Source of the DNA: Anseranas semipalmata
Lineage: Eukaryota; Chordata; Aves; Anseriformes; Anseranatidae
DNA: 64,000 nucleotides
Assembly: GCA_013399115.1 (NCBI GenBank)
Contig: VXAA01003156.1
Location: 186,251-250,250 of the forward strand
Direction: 5' to 3'
Below are positions 1 to 10,809 of this stretch, piece by piece. The position numbers and the translations under genes were made by a program. Below the pieces are notes generated by a model. The model had not been told where the DNA came from, did not search any database, and saw only the letters and a program-made list of their open reading frames with translations. Every line of letters begins with the position of its first letter. The first letter of the stretch is position 1.

Positions 1-169
1 CTGCACCTTCTCGTGTGTCTGTGCATTTCTGCTGCTGCTTGTACCTGCCCTAGGGGAGCGTTATTGGCAGGGGGGCCCTTGCTGGCACACTAATGTGTGA
101 ATAGTTTCTGTGCTTTTCTTCTCATCTCCTCTCTTCCCTTCTCTTTCCCTCTCTCAATGGTGTGTCCAG
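1..169 (+). other. CAMK2G: CAMK2G intron, 3' end only
   Basis: This is the tail of the intron before the first visible CAMK2G exon. It ends in a pyrimidine-rich tract (about 115-157) and the acceptor tgtgtccag at 161-169. The exons for the kinase domain, the calmodulin-binding segment and the start of the linker must lie upstream of the window. Nothing else is recognised in it. Confidence 0.8.
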
Positions 170-202
170 AAAAGGAAGTCGAGCTCCAGTGTGCATTTGA
201 TG
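170..202 (+). CDS. CAMK2G: CAMK2G linker exon with nuclear localisation signal
   Basis: This is a 33-nt, phase-0 exon encoding KRKSSSSVHLM. It is flanked by acceptor tgtgtccag and donor gtgagc. In CaMKII gamma, delta-B and alpha-B the preceding exon ends in Lys, so the spliced product reads KKRKSSSSVHLM, the known alternatively included nuclear localisation signal. From family knowledge, phosphorylation of a serine next to the basic cluster blocks nuclear import, so inclusion of this exon sets where the holoenzyme goes. The exon lies in the variable linker between the autoregulatory segment and the hub. Because its length is a multiple of three and both junctions are phase 0, skipping preserves the frame. 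The plus-strand order with the later exons supports the call. Confidence 0.93.
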
Positions 203-3200
203 GTGAGCACCTCCCGTAAGCTGCCTGCGATTCGTGCGTCCGCCATTCTCATGCCATGCACGCTCGGCTTGTGCTCATCACCCTACATAGCATGTCTGTG
301 CAGGGGGGTGGCGGCGGGGAGTCGTGCACTGAAAGGTCCATGTCCTCACTAAAAGGGCCCTGTGATTGTCTGGCCCCCGGCCAGTCACACAGTTCCCATT
401 TTGTGCAGAAAATCAACTGCTGGAAACGCAGTTTGACCTTGCCTGCTGTCAGTGTCTGATCTGAGTGTGAAACAAAAAAGGCAGTTGTTCTCCTGGGCTC
501 AGCAGGGCAGGTGTGTGCCTTGCCTGGACATGGGGCTTTGTCATTCTGTTGCAGAGGTGCCAAAAAGAGGAGCAGGTGCTTTGCCTGGTGTTGGTGCCGT
601 CATCCTTGGTGGGAGCCCTGCAGTGTAGAACAAACTGGGAGTCGCTCCAAATGTGGCAGAGACTGATGGGGCTCCACTGTTCAGATGAAATGTGTGGGCA
701 CAGCACCGCCGGGTGGCTCAGAGCTGCCGGTCACTTCTTTTTTTAGCATTCTTACTGAAAAGGTTTGTCAGAGCCTTTATAATCCAAAACTTCCTTTTGT
801 CCTGATCTTGTTTATGTATCCCAGCATGACCAAATACCCAGTAACTGCCTCCCCTGTCCTATTCATTTCCTTTTTTTCATCCATCCAGGTGTTTGACATC
901 CATAGAATTTGTCAGAAAAGTAGTCAAATCCACTCTCAAGGGAGCAAAGAGAAAATTGGCCAGTGCCATATTGTAAGGAGTCATATACAGCCCATTAGAT
1001 GATGCCTGTGTCTCTGACACTGAGGTATGAACAGTAACCGAAGTACAAAAATTAGTGATTGCATTGTCTCCTTTAGATGGAAAAAGAACAGGAAATATTT
1101 CTCCCCTGTTGCAGGTAAGAAGAGGAGCATTATAGTACTGAGAAAGCAGAATAATTTGTTTCTACATTACTGTCTGGAAGATATTTCTCCTCATCCTCCT
1201 TCAATGACAGCTTAAAATTATGTAAACACAAAAAGCAGTCCCAAAATACTGCTTGGAAAATCTGATGCAAGGGACTCACTTTTCACCAGCCTTGCCTTTA
1301 TGAAACTCCAGGGCAGGAGTTCTTTGTGCCTTTCTAGCCTTGCTTTTTTGCCCACCGCCAATTCCCTCTGCGTGTTGTTTTAAAGCAGTTGGGATATGTA
1401 AACCATGTAAGTGTCAGCCTCAGAAAACATAGAAGCAGTGAAGGTGGCTAAATAACCAGAGACAGCCCGTGTGTTGGTACTTACTTTCTTTTAGTTGGCT
1501 AGAAGTGTGTGTCCCTAGCGATATGATCACTGGTCTGTTTTCTTTCTCTTGCACCCTCTGTGTTGTTTGTGCCTGTCTGTCTGTCTCTTGTCTAGCTCAG
1601 GAAGCGCTGCCAACTGCTGTGCCAAAACTAATCGTATTACATAGGTCTCAAGAAGGGCCTGGCACCTTTTTAGGTGAATCGGCCTCTTTTAACTTGAGCT
1701 GTCCCGCTGTGAATTACCAAGGATCAGAGCCTGCCCAGTGACTGTGGTGTTGGCTGGGAGTAGGAGGGGGAGGTGGGGTAAGAGCTGGCTGCGGCCCCTG
1801 GGCTTGGGGACAGGCATGCCAGTCTTTTCCAGTGAGGGGCAGTTGTTTGGATGGCCAGAAGACACAAGTATGTGTGGGAAACTCAGTACATCAGATAGCT
1901 CCATCAGAGAAAGAACTATGAAAAATGTTTGGCCTAAGTCTTCTACCTCATATTTCCTTGGGACTCTGTCCTGGAGTAAAATATTGTGTGAATCTTGACT
2001 GGCAAAGGTGATACTCTGTCTTCTTCGGTCCATGGATGGGCAGGAGTATGACGAATGAACTGGGTGTTGAGTACAGCTTGGAGGGTAGGCTGTTTTGGGT
2101 GTGTGTAGATTTGTGCTTTGTAAGGTGACATCCCACACCTAAAAATCTGCTGTTGACTTTTTTCCAGAACAGTGGCTTCCTGGATCTTTTCTCCATTTGG
2201 CCTCACTTATAAAGCCTTTAAAAAAAATCAAAAGCATTTTTGTATACCTTCTTTCATGCTAACTTTATCTTCCTATCCCAGTGGACTAAGAAAAATGAGT
2301 TGTGCTCTTCTCACTGGAAGAGGTTTGGAAGATAGATCTCTGCATTAGGATCACTGTTTCTGAAGATGTACGGGAACCTTGTACTGTGTGGATGGGTGGA
2401 CCCAAACATTGCCAGAAGCTTGGTCATGTTTATGCCACAAAATAGCTTGGGATTTATTTTTTCAGGTCAATGTGCTCCTCTTATACCCACAGCAGCCTGT
2501 CATCTCTTCTGCCATCAGGTTGGAAATAACATGCAGGAAGCAAAGCTCTTAGAAGGCCAAAGTCTTAGGACAATGTGAGGATGTGTAGGAAGAGGCAGTA
2601 AACAATAATTTGTGAAGCTTCTCCTTTCTTAGCTTTGGGGATGAGTGTGTGATATATTCTTTTTTTTCCATGTACTTTTAAAGTATTCATTCCTGTCTCT
2701 CCTATTTTTTCCCCTCCCTACCTGTCCCATCTTGTTCTTCTCTTTGCCCTCTCTCCCTCTCCAAAACGGTTAGCTAAGACAAGGCATGCTGCTTGTAAAG
2801 AAAAACTGAAGTAGTAGTGGGTGTATGTGAAGTTTCAACCTCACAGGATCTGTCTCTGGTTGACATAATTAAACTTTTGGCAGATGTTTTCCAGCTCAGC
2901 ATTTGACTTCTGCATTCTTTGTGCTGGTTACTGGGTGATGAGGGCCTGATGTTTTGCAGTGTGAGTTTGCACTCATCAAGAATGGTGGAACGAAGAGCAG
3001 CTGCAATGAGGTCACCTTGCTGCGAGCTCAGCTCCACTCATCCTGATCTGTCAACCAAGGAGTTTAAGTGAGGCTCCTGCAGTGCTGATTTTGACACTGT
3101 TGCTGGTGTTGGACAGCAGGAGAGCTGTACACCTGGTGTGGGGGTTATACAGCAGTGTAAACTGTGGGCCTACTTCCCCAGCAATGTGGGCTAGGGGGTA

Positions 3201-4068
3201 TGTACTAGTGGGCACAGCTTTGCCTTCCTACAAACAGACTTTGCTCATTCCTGACTTAACTGACACATGACTCAGTGGGACATTTCTTTGCAGCAAGCGG
3301 GTGACTGCCTCGCTGTTGTGCTGTGTGAATGCAGGAAATGGAAGTTTTATTCTTAACCACAGCTACAAGAAACTGAAGAGGGAAAAGATGGAAAAACTAC
3401 CGGGCACCATCCAGAGGACTTGCTGCTTTGGGAACTACACAGACTTTTCCTTGCGGGCACCCTCTCCCCACCTTTCCTGAAAGCTCTGTGTTCCAGTCAC
3501 AGCAGGGTCACAACACACCATACCTCACCTTTTCTCTACCTCCTCTAGGGTTGACCATACATTCTCTTGCATCAGTAGATTCTCTAGGAGCCTCAGCATC
3601 ATCACATATCTGGGACTGTTCCTGTGCACTTTGGGACTTTTCGGTCACGACTCCCATTTGTCCCTGGTTTGAGATTGCACCTTGGCTATTGTCTCTCACT
3701 TTTGTAGTCTCTTTCTCTTGGGACTGCTGCCATCTCTCATTCTTCTTCACCAAAAATTTTTGCTGGTGCTCATTCCAGGATTTCCCCCCATCACTTAGGG
3801 CTGCTGCCTTTTTCCCTTCCGTTTTCCTTCCTTATAGCTCTAGCAGTCCATGCACATTTGGGTTTTGGTACATCCCTTACAACATTTGTTGCCTCTGAGG
3901 GAAGGATGATGTCCAGCGACCCGGACAGCACTCCTCCTTCCTCCCTCTTCTTGATCAAGCTGGTGGGGAGGGGTGGGTCTGAGGAGATGGTTGGGGTTGA
4001 AGCAATACTGTCTTTTTCTTGCTGCCTCTGCCCAGCAGGGGAACTAAAACCATGTTTTTCTGTCTCAG
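203..4068 (+). other. CAMK2G: CAMK2G intron, 3.87 kb
   Basis: This intron separates the nuclear-localisation exon from the next linker exon. It is T- and G-rich with no recognisable repeat family. Several frames stay open for 80-150 codons by chance, but none has paired splice sites in a compatible phase. I see no further linker cassette here; the proline-rich cassettes typical of CAMK2B are not evident. Confidence 0.75.
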
Positions 4069-4137
4069 CCGCAGAGCAACAACAAAACCAGTATAGTAAG
4101 CACTGCAAAAGAAACACCCCCAGTGCAGACGTCCATG
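4069..4137 (+). CDS. CAMK2G: CAMK2G variable linker exon (PQSNNK...VQTSM)
   Basis: This 69-nt, phase-0 exon starts after acceptor ctgtctcag and ends before donor gtatct. It encodes 23 residues that begin PQSNNKTSIVS and end PPVQTSM. The mammalian gamma linker has PQSNNKNSLVSPAQ...LQTAM at this place, so the ends match while the middle differs, as expected for this fast-evolving segment. The equivalent delta exon begins INNKANVV. The linker sets the spacing between kinase domain and hub and thereby tunes sensitivity to Ca2+ pulse frequency. The donor is weaker than its neighbours (gtatct rather than gtaagt), which fits regulated inclusion. Skipping keeps the frame. Confidence 0.92.
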
Positions 4138-5739
4138 GTATCTTCCCCAACCGCTGTTTTTTTTTCCTGTTTGGTTTAATTTTGATTCTGTCCTCTCCCC
4201 TTCTCTCCTTGCCCCCACCCCTGAGTGCTGCTTGTGCTGCTCTGTTTCAGCTTGTGTTTTGGCTTTGTTCTGTCCGTGTCCCTGTGCTGCTGTGGGCCTG
4301 GTCACAGCCTCACAGGCTTTGGGGTGGGGGTGCTGAGCAGAGCTGTGGTTGGGTGTGGGGATCGCAGCTTGCCTGGACTTCCCCTTGTGCCATCCCTGTA
4401 TAGTTCTGTGTGTCCCATTCAACTGGTCCTGCTGGCTTAGGGGAGGCTGGTTTGGAAGAAGAGAGTGGCCAGCTCCATCCACTCTCCAACACCCAGGAAA
4501 TTGAGGATGGACTTCAGGACGCCACAGAAGAAAGGGCAGGCAAAGGGTTTTCGGAGGAATCCTTAGATGGCCCATTTGGCCTGCTTGGCTGTGTGCTTGA
4601 TCCTCTGCAGCTAGCTGGCTTGCTGGGCTAGCATTTTCCGTTTGACAGGCTGCGTGCAGCAGGCTTCGTAGGGTGCCCTGTGCCTAGTACGTTCAGTGGC
4701 ACAGCTCAGTGTAGTCTGCTTCAGTATGCTTGAAAGATCAGGAAGCAGTGAAATGGGTGGCAGAGATGGATGGGTGAGTGTACATCACTGCACCGTCACA
4801 GTCCCTGGTGCCCTCGCCGAGCCACCCTGCCAGAGAGCGGGCAGCGGGAGGAAATGGTGCAGGATCCTGAAGTCTTGTCCCGGTAATGAAGGGATGAGTG
4901 CAGGAGTTAGTTGGCACCCCTGGGCCTGGTAGCTGCTCTCTGTTGTGTGTCACTGGAGAGTTGGATTTGGCATTTTTGGGGATGGAAGGGTAGGGTTTGA
5001 TGTTCTTGTTGTGTTTGTTGTCGAGCGAAGGGTTCTTGGGACACTTCATAATTTTCTGCTCTCCCTTCACTGGTTTTGTTCATTATGGATTTGATACTGA
5101 AGGAGCCTTTCTAAATTATTTATTATTGCTATTATTATTGAAATTGGATCTCACTTTAGAGACTTGTAGAAAAATGAGCTTTTTTTCACAGCCCAGTTCC
5201 CTTAGCAACTCCTCATGAGAGGCATTGAGGTGGTCTGGCTTATCTCCTTTTTAATAAGGAAATTATGAATGTCCCTTTTTAAGGGTAAGACACCTGGCAA
5301 GCTTTCCAAAAACCTGGGAGACAAAGGCCCCAGCCCAGTATTATCCTTTCCTCCCTCTCTCCCCCTTCTGAAGCATTCTCCAGTGAAGATGCTGCTGAGG
5401 GGTCATTAATTCATGAACCGCTGTAGAGAGTGGAGGCTGACTATTGTGTTGCTCTCTGGCATTTGTGCCAGCCTGCTTCTGTGGAGGCAAATTGGGGATT
5501 AGGGGCAATTGCAGGGAATGCTGGGGGCTTTGTCTCCTTGTAACTGTAGCTTTTAGTACAGTCTCTCTCTTCAGGAAACCTTCTGTGCAGGAAGTGTGCG
5601 CACGCAAGCACACGTGTGCTGTTTGGAGTTTGTGGTTTGATTTTTATGTCAGTCACCTTTTCTCCACTTGCTGGGGAGTGAAAGCAAATGAGAGAATGCT
5701 TTGGAACTGGAGTTTAATGATTCTTCCGTCCTTTCCTAG
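4138..5739 (+). other. CAMK2G: CAMK2G intron, 1.6 kb
   Basis: This is an intron between two linker exons, with a GT-rich stretch at about 4230-4420 and an acceptor tract ending tcctag at 5734-5739. The long open frames on both strands at 3.9-4.6 kb come from compositional bias and have no family resemblance. Confidence 0.75.
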
Positions 5740-5784
5740 GAGCCTCAAACAACTGTTGTCCATAATGCTACAGATGGCATAAAG
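5740..5784 (+). CDS. CAMK2G: CAMK2G linker exon EPQTTVVHNATDGIK
   Basis: This 45-nt, phase-0 exon encodes EPQTTVVHNATDGIK, flanked by acceptor tttcctag and donor gtaagg. From memory the segment is identical to mammalian CaMKII gamma, and it matches the EPQTTVIHNPDGNK segment of delta. It belongs to the constitutive part of the linker just ahead of the hub. The Thr/Ser-rich stretch it starts is a known site of regulatory phosphorylation in the family. There is no frameshift, and both junctions are canonical. Confidence 0.96.
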
Positions 5785-6444
5785 GTAAGGGATGGGAGTG
5801 TTGCCAGAGAAACCTCTGCTTCTCTCGTCATTCTCATCTGTGTGTCTGAGTTCAGTTTCTGCCTTTCTGGTGTTTGGTTTGTAGCATGCTCCTGAATACT
5901 GCAGGCAGTAGACTGGGAGGGCTGTGTTGTATGGATGTAGATTTCTTGTAGAAGAGGCTGAGTTAGGGACAACAATTCAAATATCACTTTTCTACAGTGG
6001 TGTGTAATCACCACTCTCTTTTATGCGGGGTGGATGAGAAGATACAGGTGCTTGTGCACTTATTTCTTCTGGAAATGGAGGCCTGTTCCTTTGAGAAAGC
6101 TTAGGAGCCTTTCCTTAGCCTCCTGTGGCTATTCTTCTTCCAAAGGGAAGCAACTCCCATTTGATCTCCCATTTGATTTGACAGAGATTGGTTACTTCTG
6201 TTCTTGTAAAAGCTCTGTGCGGATGGCTTGAACTGCTTGTACATGCAAAAGTTTAGCAGCGATGCTATTAAGTTTTGCCAATACTTGGCCTGCTTTCATC
6301 CAAATCTTCATTTGTGTCATCCTGTCCCTGCCACCCTTGCCTATGTGTTTGTGCTTTCCCTACCTTCCTTCACAAAAAAAAATCAAACTGTTTACTAACA
6401 CTCCTGACTGCTCATGCCTGGTAATGCTCTGTTCTGCCGTGCAG
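5785..6444 (+). other. CAMK2G: CAMK2G intron, 0.66 kb
   Basis: This is a short intron between two constitutive linker exons, with donor gtaagg and acceptor ccgtgcag. I see no other feature in it. Confidence 0.85.
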
Positions 6445-6493
6445 GGTTCCACAGAGAGCTGTAACACCACTACTGAAGATGAGGATCTGAAAG
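6445..6493 (+). CDS. CAMK2G: CAMK2G linker exon GSTESCNTTTEDEDLK
   Basis: This 49-nt exon encodes GSTESCNTTTEDEDLK plus the first base (G) of a split codon. Its acceptor is ccgtgcag and its donor gtaggt. The split codon is completed as GTG (Val) when joined directly to the hub exon at 12842, or as GCT (Ala) when joined to the cassette at 8530. Both outcomes match known mammalian gamma isoforms. The acidic Ser/Thr-rich segment is shared by gamma and delta (ESTESSNTTIEDEDVK in delta) and leads straight into the first hub helix. Confidence 0.96.
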
Positions 6494-8529
6494 GTAGGTG
6501 TTTTGCCTGTAACTTCTAATACATGTAAGTGCAGGCAAGGGTTCCTGGAGATTGGGTAATTGCCCTGATATAGCTTCCCAGATTTCTGTGTGTGACTCAG
6601 TTCATAAATTTGCCATGACACTGTCATTCCTGTCTCAGTGGGATGATATGCTGGGGAACCAGCTGACTTGGCCTTTGTGGTATATAAACCCTGTTTGCCC
6701 TGAGCTAATTTGTTTTTGTCTCAGAATTGGAACTCTTTCCTTGCAAGTATCATAATCTGTTCATCTCCAGTCCATTTCTAGGCGTGGAAAATCTTTACTA
6801 GTCCCTCAAGGTTTAGAGTCTGGCTGTGCTTTTTGTGCTTCTCTGCAGGTTACAGGGAGTTGAAACCTCTCTGTTGCTCACTTGCAAAAGAAGCAGTCTC
6901 CCTTCTTGCCTCTTTCTGGGAATCTCTTCAGTGATGTGCACACACCTTTCTCCCCCGCGCCCCTCCGCTTTGGGTCTATTTTTGCTTCAAAGACAAAGAT
7001 GATTCTCAGCCTGTTGTCTGTGAATGGAAATGATTTCTCATGTCCCCAGTGGAGATGTCGGCAGAGGGAGAGGCTAAGAAGAGAAGAGATTTCATGCCTT
7101 TCAGTGACCACGTCATAAATATTCTGTGCTTGTAAAACTCTCTAGGTGAAAGGAGCTCAGAGTCCTGTATCTGCTCATGTTATTTAAGCAGCTGTTCTTT
7201 TCCTGTCCCCCTAAAGAAGGAAGAGCAGAAAGAAATTTTCCTGAATGAGCAGATTCAGGATGGGTGAATGCAGTTGGCATTCTGAGGCAAATGTGATAAT
7301 AGTTTGCATTTTGAGGCAGAGGTATTCTCGTTCTCCCTGTAGTCAATCAGAGTTACATAGCCAGGGAAAAATCAATGCTGGCCCTGTGGTGTAGCAGCAA
7401 TGTCACCTCAGTCAGCTGGGCTAGTTCCTGATGCTTTTCCTGCAGCTTATCAGAAGCTGCTGGCTCCTCTTCTGAGGAGTTGCAAGGAGCAGAAATTCTC
7501 TACAATACTGGTTATTTCAGATGAGACCTGACTGTGTTACAGCATAGTATTCCGGCTCTCACCTTTTTGCCAAAGAGTAATCTGTGGTTTAAGAACCCAG
7601 CTTCGAGGGAAGGGAACTGGATGACTTTTGTAGTGTGGTAATGAAACTGATTTATCTAATCTCTGCTGGATATCTATCCAGAATAGATACTTTTCTAGAA
7701 CCTCGTCTCCTTTGGCAGCTTTTGTTCAGTGGAGGTCCCAGACTTGAGCCATTTGAGCCGATGGGTGTCTTGCAAGTCAAGAATACAAATGCTGTGAGGA
7801 GAGGAAGGCTAGGATGCGAATAGATGGTGAGGGAAGGAGGGCAGCTGGCCAGGACTAAATCTATGAAGAATTATATAGGGCTGCATTGCTGCAGATCAAA
7901 ACTGCGATTTTCTGGCAGAGGTTAAAATACTATGATTTTAATAGAAGGGACCATTTGAAAGGTTGTTGGGTGGGGAGTGAGCTTGCACATAATGGTTTGT
8001 GCTATGGCCAGCTCTATCTGGTAATTTTAGTGCTTTTCTTTACAGCAGTATTCCTTTTCCACTCCCGCCCCTCCTTGTTTTAAGCAAAGCAAGCACTCAA
8101 GCAAGATTAAATAGACCAAAAGGTTTGGGGGTGTTGGAGTTCTCAGTGTTTTGCATAGCCATGACTCTGGGAGAAGGGAAGAGCTCATGCAACTCAGCTT
8201 CTGACCTCTTGTTTTCAATAGGCACAGGTTACGCAGATCTGTTCTGTGTCGTAGGAGACATCATCTTGATACATCAGTGAAGTTGCCTCAGGGCTATGCT
8301 GTTTCCAGTGTGGTGGGGCTGAAGGGAGCAGCCCCCCGTGTCATTATAAATTGCACAGCAGATCCATGTTGTAGAGCTGTCTACTTGGCTTTGCCCTGGA
8401 GGATACTCCTGCATGTTTTGTGCCCAGCATTGTGGTTTCTTTAATGTTCTCCTATTTCCTTTCTCTTTTTTTATTTACTGAACTTGCGTGTTTTGTTTGT
8501 GTTTGTGTTTTAATTCCCTGCCATGCTAG
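6494..8529 (+). other. CAMK2G: CAMK2G intron, 2.0 kb
   Basis: This intron precedes the 114-nt cassette. It has a pyrimidine-rich stretch with tcttttttt near 8460-8470 and an acceptor ending catgctag at 8529. I recognise no repeat or RNA gene in it. Confidence 0.75.
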
Positions 8530-8643
8530 CTCCCCCTCTCTCCACCGGGGACGGCAGCTCAGTGCTTGAAGGACGGAGGCACAGTGAGAGCAAAACACAG
8601 ACTGAGTCCATGCAGTCCCAGCTTTCTCTCTGTTTCTCAGCCA
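8530..8643 (+). CDS. CAMK2G: CAMK2G alternative linker cassette (APPLSTGDGSSV...SAM)
   Basis: This 114-nt exon enters in phase 1 and leaves in phase 1. With the leading G of the previous exon it starts Ala-Pro-Pro-Leu-Ser-Thr-Gly-Asp-Gly-Ser-Ser-Val. It ends SLCFSA and, with the hub exon, gives Met-Arg-Lys-Gln. Human CaMKII gamma isoform 1 has an insert of the same length at the same place, beginning AAPLRTGNGSSVPEG and ending PSLCSSAM (from memory). The acceptor is tgctag and the donor gtaagt. The exon adds 38 residues directly before the hub. The reading frame is intact and the Gly/Ser-Ser-Val core and SLC...SAM end are retained, so it looks under selection. Its function is not known to me. 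It is too low in complexity to show a domain. Confidence 0.85.
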
Positions 8644-10583
8644 GTAAGTCCAGGGGTGCAGTGCTTCACGGCATCTTTTTCCCACCCCTCCCTACCTTTC
8701 CCATTTCTCCTTCCCCAAGATTTTTCCTATCCTCAACTTCCTTCCAGAATGTTGATTTTTTTTCATTTCCAGTACTCCAGAATAAAAAGAAATCATCTCC
8801 CTTCCTGCAAAATACCCTCCTTTGCACACTGAAAACTTCCAAACTTTTCCCTTCCCTTTTGAAAAGACAGAATCTCATCCTGGGTAATTTCATTCCTTTG
8901 CTTTCATCTGGGTGAGATGTGGAGTTCTCAGCAGAGACGTTGCCTCTCGGGATTTGCTCGGGCAAGTCGCTGCATCTCTTAGCTTCCCTTCCTGTAAATG
9001 GGGTCAGTGGTGCAGTTCTGTGATGGAGGGGGACACGTGAGGCTGAATTCAGTCTCACTTGGTAAGAACTTTGGAGCTCCCTGGGCATGGATGGTGCTCG
9101 GGAAGTACAGAACAAATGAAAAGCAGTTGTTAGTGAGGATGCTCTGGAAGGGAGGCTATGGTTGCTGGAAGACCCTCCAGCATTTCTGAATCCACCATCA
9201 GGTGCTCCGAATGAAAATCTTTGGATAATGATGGCTCTGAGGAGCATCTTTCTCTATGTTGTGCTTTACCTTGCATGTCTGTTGTGCTCAGTTAGCTGGT
9301 ACCGCAGTTAGTCTGCCAAGTATGGTGCATTGATCCTCGAATCAGCTGCCTCCACAGAGGAGCCTGTGGCTGAAAAACTCTGAAAATGGGTGTGAAAAAG
9401 CTAGTAGGTTGGAGAAGATGTAGGTGGGGTTCCCAGCCTTCCCCCTACACACATACACGTTACTAGTTGGCTGTTGAATGCTGCAATGGCAGGATCCTTA
9501 ATGCGAGTTGGGAACATCTGGAGTATTTGATTCTGCTCAGGTTAGTCTGGTGGAAGGGAGGACCCTCTTCTGTCTTCTCCTGTCGTCTTTTCCTGTTTTC
9601 CTGCACACAGCGCCAGTGTCTCCTATGATGCAGCAGTCAGAGCCTCTTTGTTAATTATTTCTTAAGTAGCTCTAAGAATGTCAAACTGCTGGTTTGTGAG
9701 GTGCAATGGCAAAGGTGTTTTGCTTAGCCAGAATGGAAGGGAAATGATCTCTTCTCAAGTCCTTTTTGCTGTGAACTGTCCATCGCTGCTTTTTTATTAC
9801 CTCATAGCTCTTGTTCATAGCTAGGCCCTGCTTGGTGCCCAGAGCAGTGCCAGCTCGCTGCTCAGTGAGCAGTGTGGGGCAGCATTCTCCCTCCCCGCTC
9901 CTCTACGAGTTGAGATGTGCAGTGGTTTGGATGCCCTGCTTCCTTTCCCCTTCACTTGCCTCTCGTACTCGCCCTCGTGCTGCTTTGTCACCACCCTGGC
10001 TGGTGTTTTAGCTCGCCCTCAGACTACCTCCAGCAGCATTAGTGCATTCCTACCTGCTCCACGGGATCCCCTCGGAGCAGCACCCAGCCCAGCTGAGGTG
10101 ACAGAGGCAGCAGAGCAGGCAGAGCTTGCTGGGATGTGGATGTGTCTGTGTGCCGACAGGGGTTGGGGCTGTGTGTGTATTTCTTTGTTGGCTTTTATTT
10201 TGCTTTCTGGTTTACGTTTGTTTGTTTATTATTTTAATGCTTACGTTTGTTTTGCAGCTACACAGTCTTGTGAAGAGAAGCTTCTTGCCTGGGATAGCCC
10301 AGGGCAGACATTGGAGTTAGAGCGTGCTCGGTCGGAGCCTTTGCTAACTCCAGTAGTTCCCTTTGTACTTAACAGTGCACCGTGTAAGTTAGCAGCCGGG
10401 TAGCAGTAGTGGAGTAGTGCAACTAACGTTAGTTTACCGTAGACTCGAAGCTCCCCTTCTCTCCTCCACCTCTGTGCCACCCGCCCTCCCGTCCGTCCGG
10501 GAGGGGACGGCGAGCCCTTCCGAGCTAACCGCAGCCCAGAGCCGGCACCGGGCGGGAGGCACGGCCGCTTGCTGCGGGCGGGG

Positions 10584-10809
10584 ATGGGGAAGGGGCGCGG
10601 GCGCAGGGGCCGGGCTGCTGCAGGGCGCGCTCAGCCCCGCGGCCGCCCCAAGGCNNNNNNNNNNNNNNNNNNNNNNNNNNNNNNNNNNNNNNNNNNNNNN
10701 NNNGCTGCTGCAGCAGCGCTAGCCGAGCGCTGTGGGGCAGCCTCCTCCTGCGAGGGTGCTCAGCAAAGGCAGGAGAACAGGCCTGAGTCACGCTTTCATA
10801 TCCGTAGTG
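10584..10809 (+). CDS. Candidate alternative first exon in frame with the hub exons
   Basis: An ATG at 10584 in good context (G at -3 and +4) opens a basic frame starting MGKGRGRRGRAAAGRAQPRG. It runs into the 49-base gap. Taking the gap length literally, the same frame resumes after it as AAAAALAERCGAASSCEG and ends ENRPESRFHIRS plus one base at 10809, followed by donor gtgagt. Leaving in phase 1 lets it join the hub exon at 12842 and read Val-Arg-Lys-Gln. The product would be a short Arg/Gly/Ala-rich N-terminus on the CaMKII association domain. No hydrophobic anchor like that of alphaKAP is visible. Phase agreement has a one-in-three chance of being accidental, and GC-rich DNA has few stops, so this is only a candidate. 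It could also be a non-coding first exon. Confidence 0.25.
10655..10703. other. Assembly gap, 49 N
   Basis: The run of N lies inside the GC-rich island, between ccccaaggc and gctgctgcagcagcg. The odd length suggests an estimated rather than default gap. The missing bases fall in the candidate first exon, so its frame across the gap is unproven. Confidence 0.99.

Noticed and set aside
1469..1741. Frame with an Ig-like look (GESASFNLSC)
   Set aside because: Lies inside a CAMK2G intron with no compatible donor, and the resemblance is a few residues only.
3428..4575. Long open frames of 150-206 codons on both strands
   Set aside because: They overlap the true 69-nt CAMK2G exon and reflect low stop density in pyrimidine-rich introns.
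8666..9247. 193-codon minus-strand frame
   Set aside because: Composition-driven frame in intron, no recognisable domain, no splice support.
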